A stretch of DNA of 64,000 bases, taken from positions 110,116 through 174,115 of the forward strand of contig NZ_KL370847.1 of assembly GCF_000702005.1 (NCBI RefSeq). The letters are read 5' to 3'. This DNA comes from Selenomonas sp. ND2010. GTDB taxonomy: Bacteria > Bacillota > Negativicutes > Selenomonadales > Selenomonadaceae. A program made the translations under genes and the position numbers. The notes under the pieces are model-generated. The model was not told the origin of the DNA and ran no database searches. It was given only the letters and a program-made list of their open reading frames with translations. Positions 63,647-64,000 of this stretch are shown here, piece after piece. How positions within the stretch are numbered: the first letter of the stretch is position 1; every line of letters begins with the position of its first letter.

Positions 63647-64000
63647 GGGGCTGTTGCATGAGTGAGAAATTACTTATGCACAGCCCCATTAGCTTTTCAA
63701 CTTGACGATATCTTAAAAGTAAGAGCAAAATACAGGAATTTTGAGCGCAAGACACCAGACGGTCTGAAAATCGTCTTTGTTTCTTGCGCTCTTTGATTTT
63801 TTAAGCAGCGTTATCCACAGGGATTAAGTGCCGGTTAAGCTTTTCTGCCTGTATTTTGCAATGCAGCTTTTGAATGTTATAAGCCATTGCAAGCAGCATC
63901 GTTTCCACAAGGACATTTTTATTGCCACGGGTTAAAAATCGGCGGAAGCTCATATCCGCTTTTACCACGGCAAAGGCTCCTTCTGCCTGAATGCTGCGAT
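63647..64000 (-). mobile_element. End of an IS1182-like insertion sequence, truncated by the window
   Basis: Starts with GGGGCTGTTGCAT (63647-63659), which resembles IS1182-type terminal repeats, and is echoed in inverse at 63676-63687 (ATGCACAGCCCC). A hairpin with arms GAGCGCAAG (63742-63750) and CTTGCGCTC (63783-63791) lies between this end and the transposase stop. The body continues beyond the window. Confidence 0.75.
63801..64000 (-). CDS. Transposase C-terminus (IS1182-like DDE type), partial
   Basis: Minus-strand frame with stop at 63801, running off the window end; 65 residues visible. SIQAEGAFAVVKADMSFRRF and TRGNKNVLVETMLLAMAYNI match the C-terminal signature of IS1182-family transposases, ending NRHLIPVDNAA. 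Catalytic residues lie outside the window, so whether the full protein is intact is unknown. Confidence 0.8.
   Translation of the reverse strand, partial: RSIQAEGAFAVVKADMSFRRFLTRGNKNVLVETMLLAMAYNIQKLHCKIQAEKLNRHLIPVDNAA

Noticed and set aside
1..64000. CRISPR arrays and tRNA or rRNA genes
   Set aside because: No regularly spaced direct repeats or cloverleaf-like sequences were seen.

Overview
The window looks like a chromosomal segment of a diderm Firmicute, most likely a Selenomonas-like member of the Negativicutes. The signs are a mix of Firmicute habits (a T-box leader before serA, long-form HPF, strong GGAGG ribosome sites) and outer-membrane machinery (TolC with a HlyD-type adaptor and a MacB-type exporter, csaB with its DUF5693 partner). 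Genus is inferred from gene content only.

Positions 1-29.9 kb form a large surface or protein glycosylation locus on the + strand. The first ~14.4 kb is strikingly AT-rich and holds a radical SAM/SPASM enzyme, a GT9, TylF-like and FkbM-like methyltransferases, a WbsX-type protein, a GT4, a frameshifted DUF1919 gene, GT2 enzymes and a CDP-glycerol-type glycerophosphotransferase. The GC-richer continuation holds a last GT2, a methyltransferase-Rossmann-cytidylyltransferase fusion, two sugar-isomerase-like proteins, UDP-galactopyranose mutase, another GT9, two more methyltransferases, a small glycosyltransferase and two GT41 (SPINDLY/O-GlcNAc transferase-like) proteins. Fourteen otherwise unrelated enzymes carry the same small Rossmann module (a G-x-G-x-x-G loop, then V-D-N-N, then G-I-P-V), attached N-terminally, C-terminally or internally. 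I regard this as the most interesting signal of the window. The GT41 pair suggests that the acceptor may be a protein such as flagellin, but no acceptor gene is visible. Two different AbiE-type toxin-antitoxin pairs flank the isomerase genes; the second sits behind a perfect 17-bp palindrome whose spacer contains the -10 box.

From 31.9 kb the content becomes housekeeping: a zinc-ribbon protein, a polar amino-acid ABC transporter, a cold-shock protein, HPF, secA, prfB (apparently without the usual programmed frameshift), a DUF2993 protein, DUF5693 and csaB. Then come ftsE, ftsX, an M23 murein hydrolase activator and an S41 protease (cell division and wall turnover), recQ on the minus strand, and a four-gene TolC/HlyD/MacB efflux operon. 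Next are DUF2225, an unrecognised protein, DUF4127, a 50-residue minus-strand protein, a DeoR regulator and a diguanylate cyclase.

The 0.7-kb gap at 59.7-60.4 kb carries a structured repeat of about 570 bp: 17-bp terminal inverted repeats enclose two long nested hairpins whose loops are complementary to each other over 16 bases. The window ends with divergent serine biosynthesis genes (serC minus, serA plus behind a T-box) and the truncated end of an IS1182-like insertion sequence.
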